Assembly (NCBI RefSeq): GCF_023898315.1
Contig: NC_064622.1
Location: 169,962,178-170,026,177 of the forward strand
Source of the DNA: Schistocerca nitens
Lineage: Eukaryota; Arthropoda; Insecta; Orthoptera; Acrididae
Direction: 5' to 3'
DNA length: 64,000 nt
Position numbers and translations under genes: made by a program. The number at the start of each line of letters is the position of its first letter. Position 1 is the first letter of the stretch. This document shows positions 11,620 through 22,217 of the stretch, one piece after another. The notes beneath the pieces were generated by a model. It was given only the letters and a program-made list of their open reading frames with translations, was not told where the DNA came from and ran no database searches.

Positions 11620-12806
11620 TCTTGAAGAATATAAAAATAACAATTCCAAAGAAAGCAGGTGCTGTCAGGTGTGAATATTACCAAATTATCAGTTTTCGGT
11701 CATGGGTGCAAAATATTAAGAAGAATTCTTTGAAGAAGACTGGAAAAACTGCTAGAAGGCAACCTCGAGGCAGATCAGGTTGGTGTCCGGAGAAATATAG
11801 CAACACGCGGTGCAATACTGAACCTAAGGCTTATCTTAGAATTTAAGTTATGGAAAGGCAAACCTACGTTTATAGTATTTGTACGTTTAGAGAAACCTTT
11901 CGACATTGTTGACTGGAGTACACCTTTAGCAGGGGTAATATACAGGGAGTGAAAGGTCGCTTACAACTTGTATAGAAACCAAACGGCAGTTACAGGAACC
12001 GAGGGGCATGAAAGGGAGACAGTGATTGAGGTAGGAGTGAGACAGTGTTGTAGCCTATCCCCGGTGTTATTCAGTCTGCACAATGAGCAACCAGTAAAGG
12101 AAACCAAAATAAAATTTGGAGAAGGAATTAAAGTTCAGAGAGAAGAAACAGAAACTTTTAGAAACTTCCTGGCAGATTAAAACTGTGTGCCCGACCGAGA
12201 CTCGAACTCGGGACCTTTGCCTTTCGCGGGCAAGTGCTCATTCTAGAAACTTTTAGGTTTGCCGATGACATAGCTATTCTGTCAGATACAACAAAGAACT
12301 TGGAAGAGCAGTTGAACGGAACAGAAAGTGCCTTGAAAGGAGGGTGAACATCAACAAAAGCAAAACAAGGATAAATGAAAGTAGTCAAATCAGGAGACGC
12401 AAGGGAATCAGATTAGGAAATGAGACACTTAAAGTAGTAGTTGAGTTTTATTATTTGGGCAACAAAATAACATTATGGTTGAAGTAGAGAAGATATGAAG
12501 TGAAGAATGACAAAAAAAGTCTTTTTTTACAGAAGAAACATTTGTTAAGATCGAATATGGATTCAAGTGTTAGGAAATGTTTGCTGGATGTATTTGTCTG
12601 GAGTGTAGCCATGTATGGAAGCGAAACACGGATGATAAACAGCTTAGACAAGAAAAAATAGAAGTTCTTGAAAAGTGTTGCTACAGAAGAATGCTGAAGA
12701 TTAGATGGCTAGGTAACATGACGAATGAGGAGGTATTAGGTAGAAATGGGGAGATAATAAACTAGTGGCGCAACCTGAACAGAAGAAGGGATCTGATTGA
12801 TGGGAC
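11620..12806 (+). mobile_element. Decayed RTE LINE fragment (reverse transcriptase region)
   Basis: This plus-strand segment is collinear with the reverse transcriptase and C-terminal part of the element at 4295-7567. It has ATTCCAAAGAAAGCAGGTG near 11641, a degraded LEKAFD region near 11890, GVRQCCSLSPVLF at about 12030, RFADDIAIL-like sequence after 12256, and the C-terminal stretch to about 12806. It is truncated at both ends, full of frame breaks, and interrupted at 12162-12244. It is clearly older than the copy at 4295. Confidence 0.85.
12162..12244 (-). mobile_element. SINE-D copy (short tRNA-like repeat) inserted in RTE
   Basis: An 83-bp insertion, AACTTCCTGGCAGATTAAAA... then CCGAGACTCGAACTCGGGAC, flanked by the duplication AGAAACTTTTAG (12150-12161 and 12245-12256). 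On its sense strand it carries a B-box-like GAGTTCGAGTCTCGG followed by CACACAGTTTTAATCTGCC. Relatives lie at 36441-36580 and 45431-45525. I call the family SINE-D, but it could be a piece of a larger element. Confidence 0.75.
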
Positions 12807-13962
12807 TTTTTCGTTGGTATAAAATCTGGAATTACGATGAGGTGCAAGGAAGTGTTTCATTTCGAAAACAGCTATAACTGAGTCGACGTGTATTTGCGGC
12901 TATTCGTAAAAAAATATCTCCACTGTTATTATTTCATAAAATTATTTTGAAATCCTTATTTCTGTTCCTCAAAGCTGTAGGCATTGATCATTTTTAAAAT
13001 TTCCATCGAGAAACGCATTCGGAAGCGTCAACAGGACGCGCCAGACACCGCCTGTAGGACAATTGACTGCAGGTAACTGCGAACGACACCAAGAGATGGC
13101 AGCACGCGTCCACAGTCGCGGAGTCTCGCTAAGCTCACGCTTCCCTTTTGAATATTGGATAACACGAACAGTTGTTGCTGTAACCGTCCATGTTCTTTCT
13201 CATGAGTGGTCGCAAACAAAGAACATTGCTTGTTTCCCTACTCAGTCGTCGATGGAATTTGGACGTGTTTTTCCGTTGCTGTTGTCCGTTCTCCGCACAA
13301 ATGTGTAAGCTACCACCAGGAACTTCTTATATCATCTACATGTGTAGCAATCTGTTTCCATCCAACATTTTATTTCGGTGAGAACCTTCCGCCCGAGGGC
13401 GGGTGCGTTAGTATGTAAGTGACTTACTAACAATTTTTTTACGTAAATGTCTCTGATGAGGTTTCATTTGCAACGCACTATGCTGTATATTGTTATGTTT
13501 CCGTTATTAGTAGTGCTAAGCGTTGATCATTTGAACGGGACATCGAAGAGTTATCAACTGATGGTTCGAACGCAACAATACATGACTGCGGAGATTTCAA
13601 TTATAGATCGTATGGTCTTGCCTTCATACGTCCGGAGACATGACTGACGAGACCTGTTACATGGGGACCTGCAGGCAACGTGGACTCGAAACCAGAGCAA
13701 AGTACTTTCACAGCCAAAACCGATATAAAGTATCAGCAGGGTCGGCTTTACGTATTTCAGTGTCCTAAATGAATCACATCTTAAATGGCATTCTTATGCT
13801 ATTTACATGGACAAAGCATTAGTTATAATGCGTTAGACACTGGAATACTGACAGTTACAACAAAATAGGAACATGGAAGTAATAACTTAGAAACTTTTGG
13901 AAATAGCAACAACAACAATATAATAATAATACAGTGTAATTCAAAAAGAAAGAACAGATTTC
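12807..13962. other. Unassigned region
   Basis: Mixed-composition sequence. Several overlapping short ORFs on both strands at 13028-13647 have no recognisable domain. No repeat identified. Confidence 0.45.
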
Positions 13963-14048
13963 AATAATAATAAATGAAAAGCACCAGTTTGCTTTTGTTC
14001 TACAATATTGTAGAACAAAAGCAAACTGGTGCTTTTCATTTATTATTA
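13963..14048. repeat. 86-bp perfect palindrome without spacer
   Basis: Two 43-nt arms meet at the centre ACAATATTGT (14001-14010) and match perfectly: left AAAAGCACCAGTTTGC, right GCAAACTGGTGCTTTT. The match stops at 13962/14049. The arms include an AT-rich ATAATAATAAAT-like outer part. No known transposon end is evident. Confidence 0.97.
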
Positions 14049-14377
14049 TAATGTTGTTCTACCAAGAACCGACGGAAGATTCTGTTAATAAGTTTTCACT
14101 AAGTTTATTACAGCCAACTTTGAAAGACAGAAACACATTGCGCATGTCACTTTATCGAGGAAGGTTCGAACTTCCATGTTCGCACATATACGAACGATAC
14201 CATACAGTCCACATGAGCACCATATGTTGCTCGAGAAACATCGAAACGGTAGTCCGTTCCATTCTACACACGAAGCAACAGGTCCCTTTTTATTGAATCG
14301 ACAGCTTCTGCAATTCTATTTCTCAGATCCTGAAGAGTAGCTGCCACAGATGGGACAAAGACTCTTTTCTTTTACAC

Positions 14378-14880
14378 TGATGAGCCAGAGCATTGTTATC
14401 ACCTACTAATAGCCGATATGTCCACCTTTGGTACGGATAGCGCCGGTGACGCCTTGTGACATGGAAACAATGAGGCCTTGGTCGGCCACTGGAGGGAACT
14501 GATACCACACATGCACACACAAGTCACCTAATTTCCGTAAATTCCGGGGGAGGGGGCGATGAGCTCTGAGGCTACGTTTAACCACATCCCAAATGTGCGA
14601 TCTGGTTCAGATCTGTCGAGTTGCGGGGCCAGCACATCATCTGGGACTCGCCACTGTGTTCCTCGAACCACACAATCACACTCCTGGAGTTGTGACTTGG
14701 CACATTATCTTGTTGAAAAGTGATACTGTCATCGGGAAACGTGATCGTCATTAAGGAGTATACGTGGTCTGCAACCAGTGTACGATACTCCCTGGCCGTC
14801 ATGGGCCCATGGATGCTCAAGTGAACGTGCGAGGTGCCGAGGCTAGCAGTGTATTTAACACTAAATTCTTCTAGAATCTT
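14378..14880 (-). mobile_element. Tc1/mariner-family fragment
   Basis: The left end CACTGATGAGCCAGAGCATT follows a TA (14376-14377). A transposase remnant on the minus strand at about 14865-14580 has TFPDDSITFQQDN, VIVWFEEHSGE and CWPRNSTDLNQIAHL. Spacing from the Asp of QQDN to the expected Glu is 36 residues, like the DD36E branch of Tc1/mariner, and the Glu is Ala here. The right end is not visible, so the copy is truncated. The similar end sequence near 24100 suggests relatives in the 16.5-24.1 kb nest. Confidence 0.75.
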
Positions 14881-16556
14881 CATATGGAAATGATGCTCTA
14901 AGCCCCCCCCCCCTTTTCTAACTCCGACTTTTGCTGTTGCACATGGATTAAGAAGAAACGCGAACTGACTGTAATCGACCCTGCAAGTGGAGTAGAAAAG
15001 ATTTTGGCACCTGCAATAATTTAATTTGATAAAGGAAAGTTTCATTAACATAGTGAGAAATGAAAGGGTTGCTTTATCGATCCACAGAATGAAAGTTCTG
15101 TCCAAAATAACAATTTGATTTATTATGACTAAACTCATAATAATAAACAAAGCTCATGAAACATTTACAATACGTCAAATTGGATACTCAAATAAATGTT
15201 GTGAAGGTGAAGTTGTCCATAAACTAGCTTGTGACGTTTATGACCAAGTGGTATGTGGAGCCAATTCCTTGCAACTCAAATCTTAAGAGAAACACCCAGC
15301 CGACCAAACATTAATTGTTGCTACAGTAGTGAGAACTCAGACAATGAACATCCAAGACAGAACCACGTAAGAAAAGACGGGAACAGGCGCACTCTGCTGA
15401 GCTCTGATTATCACAGAGCAAAATTCCCTAATCTGCCGGTGCTGCGGACATACATTACCAAGCTGTCTTCTTAACTGCAAGGACACGATCTGGCGTACCG
15501 GAGGCGATGGCTGGTTGCTTCGACGTCCCGTCGTGGTGATGATAATGTCACGAGTATAGCCCGAAACAAATTATCCTGGTCTGGTTGTTCCAGACTAAAG
15601 ACTTCCTATCAATACAAATGCGCCTCTGAGGGAGACAAAGAAGGCTCGCCACACAATCACTGACGGTACAGTGATTGATTTTAACAAGTGAAGTCACACA
15701 GTAACTCCGATACAGTCAACTTTAGCCAAAACTGCTCAAGATGGACAACATAAGCCGCTTGTACGCAGAACACTCAAATGCCAACGGTACTCGGAAAGTT
15801 ACGTTGAAGTCGAAACTTCAGCAACTTCGTCAAACAGTTACAATTAAATAAAAGTATCTTAGCAAGCCAACGGAAGGCAGGCTGTCCAGAGCAGCGAGAG
15901 CTCAGTCTTGTAACCTACCCCGACCGAAAGGCGAGAGCCCACTCTCTCAAGAGCACCCGTACAAGCCGAACACAGAACATTTCCGCCCCCACGACAGTGG
16001 TCGTGGTTAAACGTTCCAATCAGCAACTCGAAAACTGGCGGATATTCCTCTCTATTGCCGACGCACTACTATTCCACCAATGGAGATACTTGGCGCCAAT
16101 TTCTGCGCCGATTTTGTTACGTCACGGAGCTATCCCCTGAACAAGCCAATCACTGTTATGATTTTGCAGAAAACGCGGGAATTTGCCCACCAAGACTGCC
16201 TGCTAACACAAGTCATTCCCACGCCTCGCTGGTAGCCCACCAGAAAGTGTTTTCACCAAGTTTCTGTGACGTAATGGAATCTCTAGCCCAGCCGCTCCGT
16301 CAGGCCCCTGTGGGCGTGCCGCCCCCGCTCTTATGACAATGTCGGCGTCTGAAAAGCATCCACTCGATTCCCTCACACCCGTCGGCTTAACCCTTTCAAG
16401 ATCAGCAGAATCCGCCTGTCACCGGACCACCCGGGTGACGAGAGACGCTGCGTGGGAAGTCCGCGTGTGAAGGAATAGCAACTTTTCACCGCATTCAATT
16501 AGAGAGGAAAATGTAATTACTCAGAGTAAGATAGAAATATGAGAGGGGGCTCATGC
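14881..16556. other. Unassigned, probably repetitive region
   Basis: No protein domain found. Bases 15900-16500 are richer in G+C and read like a multicopy locust repeat of unknown class (GCCGACGCACTACTATTCCA, CGGACCACCCGGGTGACG). I see no reverse transcriptase, integrase or terminal repeat to assign it. Confidence 0.4.
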
Positions 16557-16656
16557 CACCTCTCATACGTTCCCCAGAGCATAATGGAGCCGCCGTCACC
16601 TTGTTTCCGTCCCGTTCTAGAGGTGTCAACGAACTGTTCCCCTGTAAGATGACGGA

Positions 16657-16855
16657 GCCGGCCGGAGTGGCCGTGCTGTTCTAGGCGCTACATTCTGGAA
16701 CCGAAAGACCGCAACGGTCGCAGGTTCGAAACCTGCCTCGGGCATGGATGTGTGTGATGTCCTTAGGTTAATTAGGTTTTATTAGTTCTAAGTTCTAGGC
16801 GACTGATGACCTCGGAAGTTAAGTCGCCTAGTGCTCAGAGCCATTTGAACCATTT
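16657..16855 (+). mobile_element. SINE-A copy
   Basis: Near full-length SINE-A with the duplication AAGATGACGGA (16646-16656) and AAGACGACGGA (16856-16866), 10 of 11 matching. The B-box region reads GGTTCGAAACC, one base off the usual GGTTCGAATCC. Confidence 0.92.
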
Positions 16856-18265
16856 AAGACGACGGATTCGCCCCTTCCCTTCCACATGATGAAGTTACCG
16901 GCATTCCTCAGTCCATGTAATGCTCTGCACTGTGACAACGTCAACGTCCAGTGCCAATGGTCACGTGCCCATTTCGGTCGTAGCTGCCAGTGTTGTGGTG
17001 TTAACACATGTATGCGTCATCTGTTGCGGAGGCCCATTGTTAGGAGTGTTCGGTGCATTGTGTGTTGAACCACGTTTACTGTGTCCATCATTTCAGCTGA
17101 TGTCAGTTCCACCACAGATCGTCACGTGTCTTATTTTACCAGTCTGTACTGACTACTAAGTCCGGCATCTGCAGTGAGGGATGGACGCCCAACCACAGAA
17201 CGTCAGGACGTGATTTCACCATGGTTTCGCCACGTGTTAAAGGCACGCACCACAGCACTCCTGGAACACCCCACAATTTCGTGCAACTTCCAAAATGCTC
17301 GTGGCGAGCATCTGGGCCGTCACAATCTGCCCTCAGTCAAACTCACAAGGGAACCTCCCCATCGCACCCCCTCAGATTTAGTTATAAGTTGGCACAGGGA
17401 TAGGCCTTGAAAAACTGTACACAGATCAATCAAGAAAACAGGAAGAAGTTGCGTGGAACTATGAAAAAAATAAGCAAAATATACAAACTGAGTAGTCCAT
17501 GCGGAAGCTAGGCAACATCAAGGACCGTGCTAGCTTACGAGCGCCGTGGTCCCGTGGTTAGCGTGAGCGGCTGCGGAACGACAGGTCCTAGGTTCACATC
17601 TTCTCTCGAGTGAAAAGTTTAATTTTTTATTTTCACATAATTATCAAAGTTCAGGCACTCACACATAATCAACTTCGCTCTCCAAAATTCCAGGACATGT
17701 TCAGATTTGCTTGGACATACACAGGATTTGACGGTCTACGCACGGAAACATTTGAAAACGTAAAAAACATGTTTTGACAGAGCACAGGGAAAACTGTGCG
17801 ACTGTGAAACTGTTGCATTCATTTGATACAGTTTATGTGACAAACTCTTATGTTTTCATCACTTTTTTGGGAGTGATTATCACATCCACAAGAAAACCTA
17901 AATCGGGTAAGGTAGAAGAATCTTTTTACCCATTCGCCAAGTGTGCAAGTTAGGTGGGTCGACAACATATTCCTGTCATGTGACGCACATGCCGTCACCA
18001 GTGTCGTAAAGAATATATCAGATGTGTTTTCCTGTGGAGGAATCGGTTGACCTATGACCTTGCGATCAAATATTTTCGGTTCCTATTGGAGAGGCACGTC
18101 CTTTCGTCTACTAATCGCACGGTTTTGCGGTGCGGTCGCAAAACACAGACACTAAACTTATTAAAGTGAACAGAGACGTCAATGAATGAACGGACAGATC
18201 ATAACTTTGCGAAAATAAAGAAAGTAAAATTTTCATTCGAGGCAGGACTCGAACCAAGGACATTT

Positions 18266-18271
18266 TTTTTT

Positions 18272-18326
<55 letters not shown>

Positions 18327-18406
18327 AATTTTATTTATTCATGTATGTATTTTTAATTTTTTTTTTTAATTTATTTATTTATTTATTTTTTTTTTTTTTT
18401 TTTTTT
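18266..18406 (-). repeat. A-rich tail of the Tx1-like LINE
   Basis: On the plus strand this is a long T tract, then TTATTTATTCATGTATG, then (TTTA)n and a second T tract. On the element strand it is an interrupted poly(A). Length near 140 bp with simple-repeat growth. Homopolymer length may be uncertain in the assembly. Confidence 0.88.
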
Positions 18407-18789
18407 ACAGTAAGGAACTGAAAACTAGTAAGTGCACTCTTTGCGTCGAGTTGGGGACGCACAGAACTAAAACCACGTTAACAGTTGTAGAAAAAGGCAT
18501 AAAGAAAGAGAGCAAAGTGCGGGGCGAAGGAAACCATGAAACAAAACTGAAGGGTGGAAGCCATACCACCATTAACCAGTGCTACATCTTGCACCGGATG
18601 GGAAAACTGAAACTGCGAAGACCTTTTCGCACCGGGGACAAAAAGAGGAAATGGGGCTAATACTGCTACAGAGTGTGAGGGTTCACAACGAAACTCTCCA
18701 TCTGCTGTATCATCCAGGTATGACTTCTCGTAATGATGAAAGTAGATCCCACGTTGTACCGTGTAGTGTTCTATCATCGTATTGTAATT

Positions 18790-21700
18790 TTAGCTTCTCT
18801 TACCCGTGATGTTCCAGCTACGAGGAGGGTCGTGGAACGCACTCCACAAAAAATTGGAAAAATATTGTCGATACTTAGGGTTACGGAGGATCTTGCAATG
18901 TCGTTCCTGCAAATAGTTCCAAAAGTCTAAAGTGTCCTTAGTGCCGTCTTGAAACAAATAATGCACTGCATGTCCACGAAGCCACGTCATTGCATTAGTT
19001 TTAGTGCGTGGGTAATACGTTTCATCCGGGAATAAGATAGTCTTGGGGTCGATATGATTCGGCGTTACCCGAAGGAAGTATGCTGACATTTGCCTCACTA
19101 AGTGCCACACTGCCGTAGATTCGCCACAGCTAAGACGGTGTTCATCGTCGTCTTGAACGCCACAGCTCGTGCACGTGGGTGAGTCTACCATGTGGATCGC
19201 ATGTAGCCTTGATCTGGTCACCTGCTTACAGTTGACAGTGATATACCACATCGCCGTGACGTCAGTGTCCAGTGTTACGTGGTGAATTGTCCTCCACACT
19301 ACTCGCCAGTTGACGTTCGGGTGCTTCCTCTCCACGACGTTATCGGGTCGTCCACGTTGCAGGACCCTATAAACCGCCTTTGCCGTCGCCAGTTGAGTCG
19401 CTGGTAAGGCAAGTCGAACGTAACTGAGTTCGAGGTAAAAGACACCGATGTAGAAGAGCGAGGAGGGGACGTGGTGTATCGGCACAGGCGGCAACAGGGA
19501 GGGTGGTGCTAGTTCTTCTATTAACAAACTGGTCAGACTGTCCGGACGGCGGTGCCATAGTTTGACTAATGTGCTCACAAATAGGGCGACCGCTCTGTCA
19601 TAAACGTGATAAAGGCCAAGCCCTCCCCGATCCGGGGGAAGGGTGAGAGTCTCATATTTTATCTTGAAAAGCATTCCTGAACTCACGAAGGACCCAAAAG
19701 CCGAAAGTATACGGCGAGCCAACAGCACCGGTATAGGTAATATCTGGGCGATGTGCGGAATGCGTGACGCTAAATGTGTGTTAACATACTGGGTCCGTTG
19801 GACGATGTCCATGGCTCGTAGGCGGTTGTTGGCAATGCCAGTCCGAACATTCCGTAAAAGCCGTCGAAAGTTGTGAGCAGCGGTCCGTCGTATATCGTCT
19901 GTAAAGTCAATGCCGAGACATTTCAAACTATCTCTGAGCTGTAAGGGGGTGACACTGTTCCCAGACAATCCGACCCCGATGTTCATCGCCACCGATTTTG
20001 CGACGTTGATACGGCTACCAGTGGCCATGCCATACTTCGTTATCCAATTTAGTGCGCTAGCGGTGTCGTCACCGTTGCGGATGACAATCACCAGGTCGTC
20101 GGCGTACGCTTTACATCGGAAAGTGTGGCCTCGTAACGTCATACCCGTTAGTCGTTGGCGCAGGCCGCAGAGGAGAGGTTCCATGGCCACAGCGTAAAGT
20201 AAAGTGGACAGAGGGCAGCCTTGGCGTATCGATCGAGAAATGGTGAGGGGCCGCGAAGGTCGGCCGTTGACGATCACCTTGGACGTCGCGCCACGGAGTA
20301 GTCGCATGACGACAGTGACGAATGGTTGTGGGTACCGCATATGTTGGAGGACCGCTTCCAAATAGTTGTGGTCCACTCGGTCGAAAGCTTGACTAAAATC
20401 GATTGTCGCCAGTGCACCCTTCAGACGACATGCCCTCGCCAGTGAGATCAAGTCACGATATTCACTGAGTGCTGTTTGAATAATATTGTCGCCTCCTAAT
20501 GACGTTTGATCGGGTGAGATAACATTTCGTAGGGTCTGGCGTATCCGCGCCGCCAACAGTCGAGAAAAGATCTTAAAGTCGCAGTTCAATAGTGTCAACG
20601 GGCGGTAGTCCTGCAGTCGTGAGCCACCGGACGGTTTGTGAATAGGAATAATCATCCCTTCCACAAGGGCCGCAGGGAGCGGCACGTCCGGGGATAGGAG
20701 ATCGCGACAGATGTCCGTCCATCGGGAGGCTAATAAATATTGAAAAGTCCGGTAAAATTCCAAGGGGAGGCCATCAGGACCCGGAGACTTGTTGACAGCT
20801 CCTTTTCTAATGGCGTCGTTCACTTCTTCTTCTGTAATTTCTTCCATCAAGGCCGCTTCCATTGCCGGGGTGACGGTGCCGTAAATCGTCTGAGAGACGT
20901 CCTCCAGTGCTGTCGGATCAGGGGTCTGAGCGGAATAGAGTTGGGAATAATGATTGTAGAACGCTGTGTTTATGTCTTGTTGCGTGGTGAGGCGATGACC
21001 GTCCTCCGAGTCGATGAAGCGTATCAGCGCTCGTTGGCGTCGTTTACGTTCACGAAGGACGTGGAACATTGACGGGCGTTCGCCCGGTATCCGATCCTGC
21101 GTCCTCGAGCGGATGACTACCCCCTCTAGGTGGCGTCGTACATGAGCGAGGATCTGAGCCTTAGCACGGTGGACCGCCTTTTGTCGTTCCGGAGACGGTG
21201 CCATAGCATCGCAGTCGCGCAGGACCCGGAAGTAAAAGTCGAGTGTATATCTTCGCCAAGTAGCGTGGTCACGACCGTAGGTTATCAACGTTCGCCTCAG
21301 TGCCGGTTTGGCGCAGTCCAACCACCAGCGGATCGTTGTGGGATATGCACGGAGGCGATTTTCACACGAATGCCACGTATCCTCAACGGCTTGGCGGCAA
21401 TCCGGGTACGACAGGTGAGCGATGTTTAATTTCCACGGGCTGCGGCTTCTCCACACTTGTTGCCGCCGCAGGGTGACGGCACAAATGTAAGCCGAGTGGT
21501 CCGAGAATGCTGCAGGCCACAGTTCCGCATCCTGTGTTCCAGCGGCGAGAGAGCGTGAGACATAAATCCGATCGATACGACTGGAAGAGTGACTTGTGAA
21601 GTGCGTGAATCCCGGTTGGTGGCCGTGAAGATGTTCCCAAGTGTCCACCATCTGCAGGTCTCGAATTAGCGTCCCGAGTTCCGGGCACGGATTATGTCGT

Positions 21701-22167
21701 GGGAGTTGATCTCTGGGCGCCAGTACGCAATTGTAGTCACCTCCAAACACCAGATGGTCGTGGCGGCCTTGGAAGAGCGGGGCGACGTCTTCCGCAAAGA
21801 ATCGGGAACGTTCGCGACGTTTGTCCGTCCCGGAAGGTGCGTAGATATTGATAAGGCGGACACCCAATACTGTGAGTGCCATTCCTCTTGCCCCAGGCAG
21901 AAACAGGATATCGTCCGCCACTATCCCTTCCCGAAGAAGTACAGCGACACCGCTGCCTGTTGGGGAAGCTGGAGAGACGCAAGCATCGTAACCGTACATG
22001 CCTGGGAAGTCGTCGACGTACACTTCCTGGAGAAGGGCTATGTCGATGGAAGCAGAGTTCAACATATCCTGAAGCAAGGATAACTTAGCGCGCGTCCGTA
22101 TAGTGTTGATGTTTATAGTTGCAACGCGATAAGTTTGAGGTCTATCCACAGCATCCGTGTTGGCCAT
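18790..22167 (-). CDS. LINE ORF2: AP endonuclease and reverse transcriptase
   Basis: A 1125-aa open frame. The codon before it (22168-22170) is TTG, so I start at the ATG at 22167. The N-terminal APE-type endonuclease (about 1-235) has TININT, the catalytic Glu in LLQEVY (E48), GGDYNCVL (D144, N146), SSRIDRIYVS and FSDHSAY (D223, H224). The linker runs to about 440. The reverse transcriptase (about 455-720) has NKSPGPDGLPL, DYRPLTLLNCDFKIFSRLL, the catalytic TIDFSQAFDRVD (D590), RQGCPLSTLLY and AYADDLV (YADD at 688-691). A C-terminal zinc knuckle CTSCGVQDDDEHRLSC (C999, C1002, H1010, C1014) precedes a final region of about 110 residues. It would nick target DNA and copy the element RNA in place. 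It is probably translated by reinitiation after ORF1. No key residue is missing by eye; activity is unproven. Confidence 0.93.
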   Translation of the reverse strand: MANTDAVDRPQTYRVATININTIRTRAKLSLLQDMLNSASIDIALLQEVYVDDFPGMYGYDACVSPASPTGSGVAVLLREGIVADDILFLPGARGMALTVLGVRLINIYAPSGTDKRRERSRFFAEDVAPLFQGRHDHLVFGGDYNCVLAPRDQLPRHNPCPELGTLIRDLQMVDTWEHLHGHQPGFTHFTSHSSSRIDRIYVSRSLAAGTQDAELWPAAFSDHSAYICAVTLRRQQVWRSRSPWKLNIAHLSYPDCRQAVEDTWHSCENRLRAYPTTIRWWLDCAKPALRRTLITYGRDHATWRRYTLDFYFRVLRDCDAMAPSPERQKAVHRAKAQILAHVRRHLEGVVIRSRTQDRIPGERPSMFHVLRERKRRQRALIRFIDSEDGHRLTTQQDINTAFYNHYSQLYSAQTPDPTALEDVSQTIYGTVTPAMEAALMEEITEEEVNDAIRKGAVNKSPGPDGLPLEFYRTFQYLLASRWTDICRDLLSPDVPLPAALVEGMIIPIHKPSGGSRLQDYRPLTLLNCDFKIFSRLLAARIRQTLRNVISPDQTSLGGDNIIQTALSEYRDLISLARACRLKGALATIDFSQAFDRVDHNYLEAVLQHMRYPQPFVTVVMRLLRGATSKVIVNGRPSRPLTISRSIRQGCPLSTLLYAVAMEPLLCGLRQRLTGMTLRGHTFRCKAYADDLVIVIRNGDDTASALNWITKYGMATGSRINVAKSVAMNIGVGLSGNSVTPLQLRDSLKCLGIDFTDDIRRTAAHNFRRLLRNVRTGIANNRLRAMDIVQRTQYVNTHLASRIPHIAQILPIPVLLARRILSAFGSFVSSGMLFKIKYETLTLPPDRGGLGLYHVYDRAVALFVSTLVKLWHRRPDSLTSLLIEELAPPSLLPPVPIHHVPSSLFYIGVFYLELSYVRLALPATQLATAKAVYRVLQRGRPDNVVERKHPNVNWRVVWRTIHHVTLDTDVTAMWYITVNCKQVTRSRLHAIHMVDSPTCTSCGVQDDDEHRLSCGESTAVWHLVRQMSAYFLRVTPNHIDPKTILFPDETYYPRTKTNAMTWLRGHAVHYLFQDGTKDTLDFWNYLQERHCKILRNPKYRQYFSNFLWSAFHDPPRSWNITGKRS

Positions 22168-22217
22168 CAATACCCTGGTAAGGCTGTCTCGTCACTGTAA
22201 CTGACGGCGGGAAAGGA

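Noticed and set aside
15480-16556. Part of an LTR-type element
   Set aside because: The sequence feels repetitive, but I see no terminal repeats and no coding domains to support that class.
18182-18421. Phe-rich plus-strand ORF
   Set aside because: It is a translation of the T tract, which is the reversed A-rich tail of the LINE.
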